The notes under the pieces: model-generated
Databases searched by the model: none
Seen by the model: the letters and a program-made list of their open reading frames with translations, nothing else
Told to the model about the DNA's origin: nothing
Assembly (NCBI GenBank): GCA_020442095.1
Contig: JAGRKY010000246.1
Location: 1 to 5,817, forward strand
DNA length: 5,817 nucleotides
Direction: 5' to 3'
Origin: Bauldia sp.
GTDB taxonomy: Bacteria > Pseudomonadota > Alphaproteobacteria > Rhizobiales > Kaistiaceae
Program-made: the position numbers and the translations under genes
Shown here: one piece after another, positions 5,170 through 5,817 of the stretch
How the letters are laid out: each line of letters opens with the position of its first letter
Numbering within the stretch: the stretch's first letter is position 1

Positions 5170-5817
5170 TTACCGGGGAAGCAGCGTCTCGCCCATCAGG
5201 TGCTTGTCGACGGCACGGGCGCATTGGCGGCCTTCGCGGATCGCCCAGACAACCAGCGACTGACCGCGCCGCATGTCGCCGCAGGCGAAGACCTTGTCTC
5301 GGCTCGACTGGTAGGCGTTGGTGTCGGCAAGGACGTTACCGCGCTTGTCGAGCTCGACGCCGAGGGTGTTGATCATGCCGTCCTGCACGGGGCCGAGGAA
5401 GCCCATGGCGAGAAGTACGAGATCCGCCTTGAGGACGAATTCGCTGCCCTCGATCGGCTTCATCTTCTCGTCGACGCGGATGCAGTGCAGCGCCGTGACC
5501 TTGCCGTCCTCGCCCTCGAAGCTCTGGGTGAGCACCGAGAAATCGCGCTCGGCGCCTTCTTCCTGGCTCGACGATGTCCGGAGCTTCAGCGGCCAGTCCG
5601 GCCAGGTCAGCAGCTTGTTCTCCTTGACCGGCGGTCGCGGCATGATCTCGAGCTGGGTGACCGAAAGGGCGCCCTGGCGGATCGACGTGCCGATGCAGTC
5701 CGAGCCGGTGTCGCCACCGCCGATCACGACGACATGCTTGCCGCCGGCAAGGATCGGCATGACGTTGCCGAGCGGCTCCTCGCTGACGCGCCGGTTCTGC
5801 TGCGGCAGGAATTCCAT
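5170..5817 (-). CDS. gltD: Glutamate synthase small subunit GltD, C-terminal part (cut by right edge)
   Basis: GltD is the flavoprotein subunit of NADPH-dependent glutamate synthase. It passes electrons from NADPH to the GltB subunit, which makes glutamate from glutamine and 2-oxoglutarate in ammonium assimilation. The 215 visible residues are a bit less than half of the usual 470-490. The Met at the edge ([14 protein letters not shown]) is internal in the family, so the true start lies beyond 5817. Seen directly: the second dinucleotide-binding motif [13 protein letters not shown] at visible residues 29-41; the conserved stretch [20 protein letters not shown] (69-88); DLVLLAMGF (132-140); and the FAD-contacting [21 protein letters not shown] (176-196). 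The stop is TAA at 5172-5170. gltB is expected upstream, outside the window. The membrane-protein gene follows after 67 bp and may be read from the same transcript. Confidence 0.97.
   Translation of the reverse strand: MEFLPQQNRRVSEEPLGNVMPILAGGKHVVVIGGGDTGSDCIGTSIRQGALSVTQLEIMPRPPVKENKLLTWPDWPLKLRTSSSQEEGAERDFSVLTQSFEGEDGKVTALHCIRVDEKMKPIEGSEFVLKADLVLLAMGFLGPVQDGMINTLGVELDKRGNVLADTNAYQSSRDKVFACGDMRRGQSLVVWAIREGRQCARAVDKHLMGETLLPR

Overview
The window looks like a piece of chromosome from a high-GC alphaproteobacterium, most likely a member of the Hyphomicrobiales (Rhizobiales). This rests on the strong G/C bias at third codon positions, the alphaproteobacterial flavour of GalU and GltD, and the neighbourhood itself: galU, an MltB-type lytic transglycosylase, a DUF459/SGNH-like protein and gltD. 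I recall this grouping from rhizobial genomes but could not check it here. I cannot name a genus. There are no signs of mobile DNA, RNA genes or CRISPR.

Layout. Positions 1-341 (minus) hold the N-terminal third of galU, which runs off the left edge. A divergent intergenic region of about 150 bp separates it from galE (plus, 489-1478). It contains a candidate galE promoter whose predicted start site falls on the galE ATG. After 157 bp come mltB-like 1636-2874 and, 14 bp later, a DUF459/SGNH-fold gene (2889-4307). These last two read as an operon of exported envelope proteins. Only 9 bp separate the SGNH-like gene from the convergent minus-strand gene 4317-5102. That gene encodes a single-pass membrane protein with a long Ala/Glu/Pro/Lys-rich N-terminus. 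Upstream of it, after a 67-bp spacer full of short repeats, lies the C-terminal part of gltD (5170-5817, minus), which runs off the right edge.

How the genes fit together. GalU makes UDP-glucose and GalE interconverts it with UDP-galactose, so together they supply sugar nucleotides for surface polysaccharide. The lytic transglycosylase cuts peptidoglycan, and the SGNH-like protein is probably a periplasmic partner. The convergent membrane protein probably also faces the periplasm. GltD belongs to ammonium assimilation and is probably the end of a gltB-gltD unit lying mostly outside the window.

The observation most worth a second look is that the SGNH-like protein lacks both canonical catalytic residues: Tyr replaces the Ser of GDSL, and Asn replaces the His of the DxxH block. 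It may be a non-enzymatic cell-wall protein or use a different mechanism. Otherwise the region looks like ordinary housekeeping DNA, and I do not see a clear new multi-gene system.
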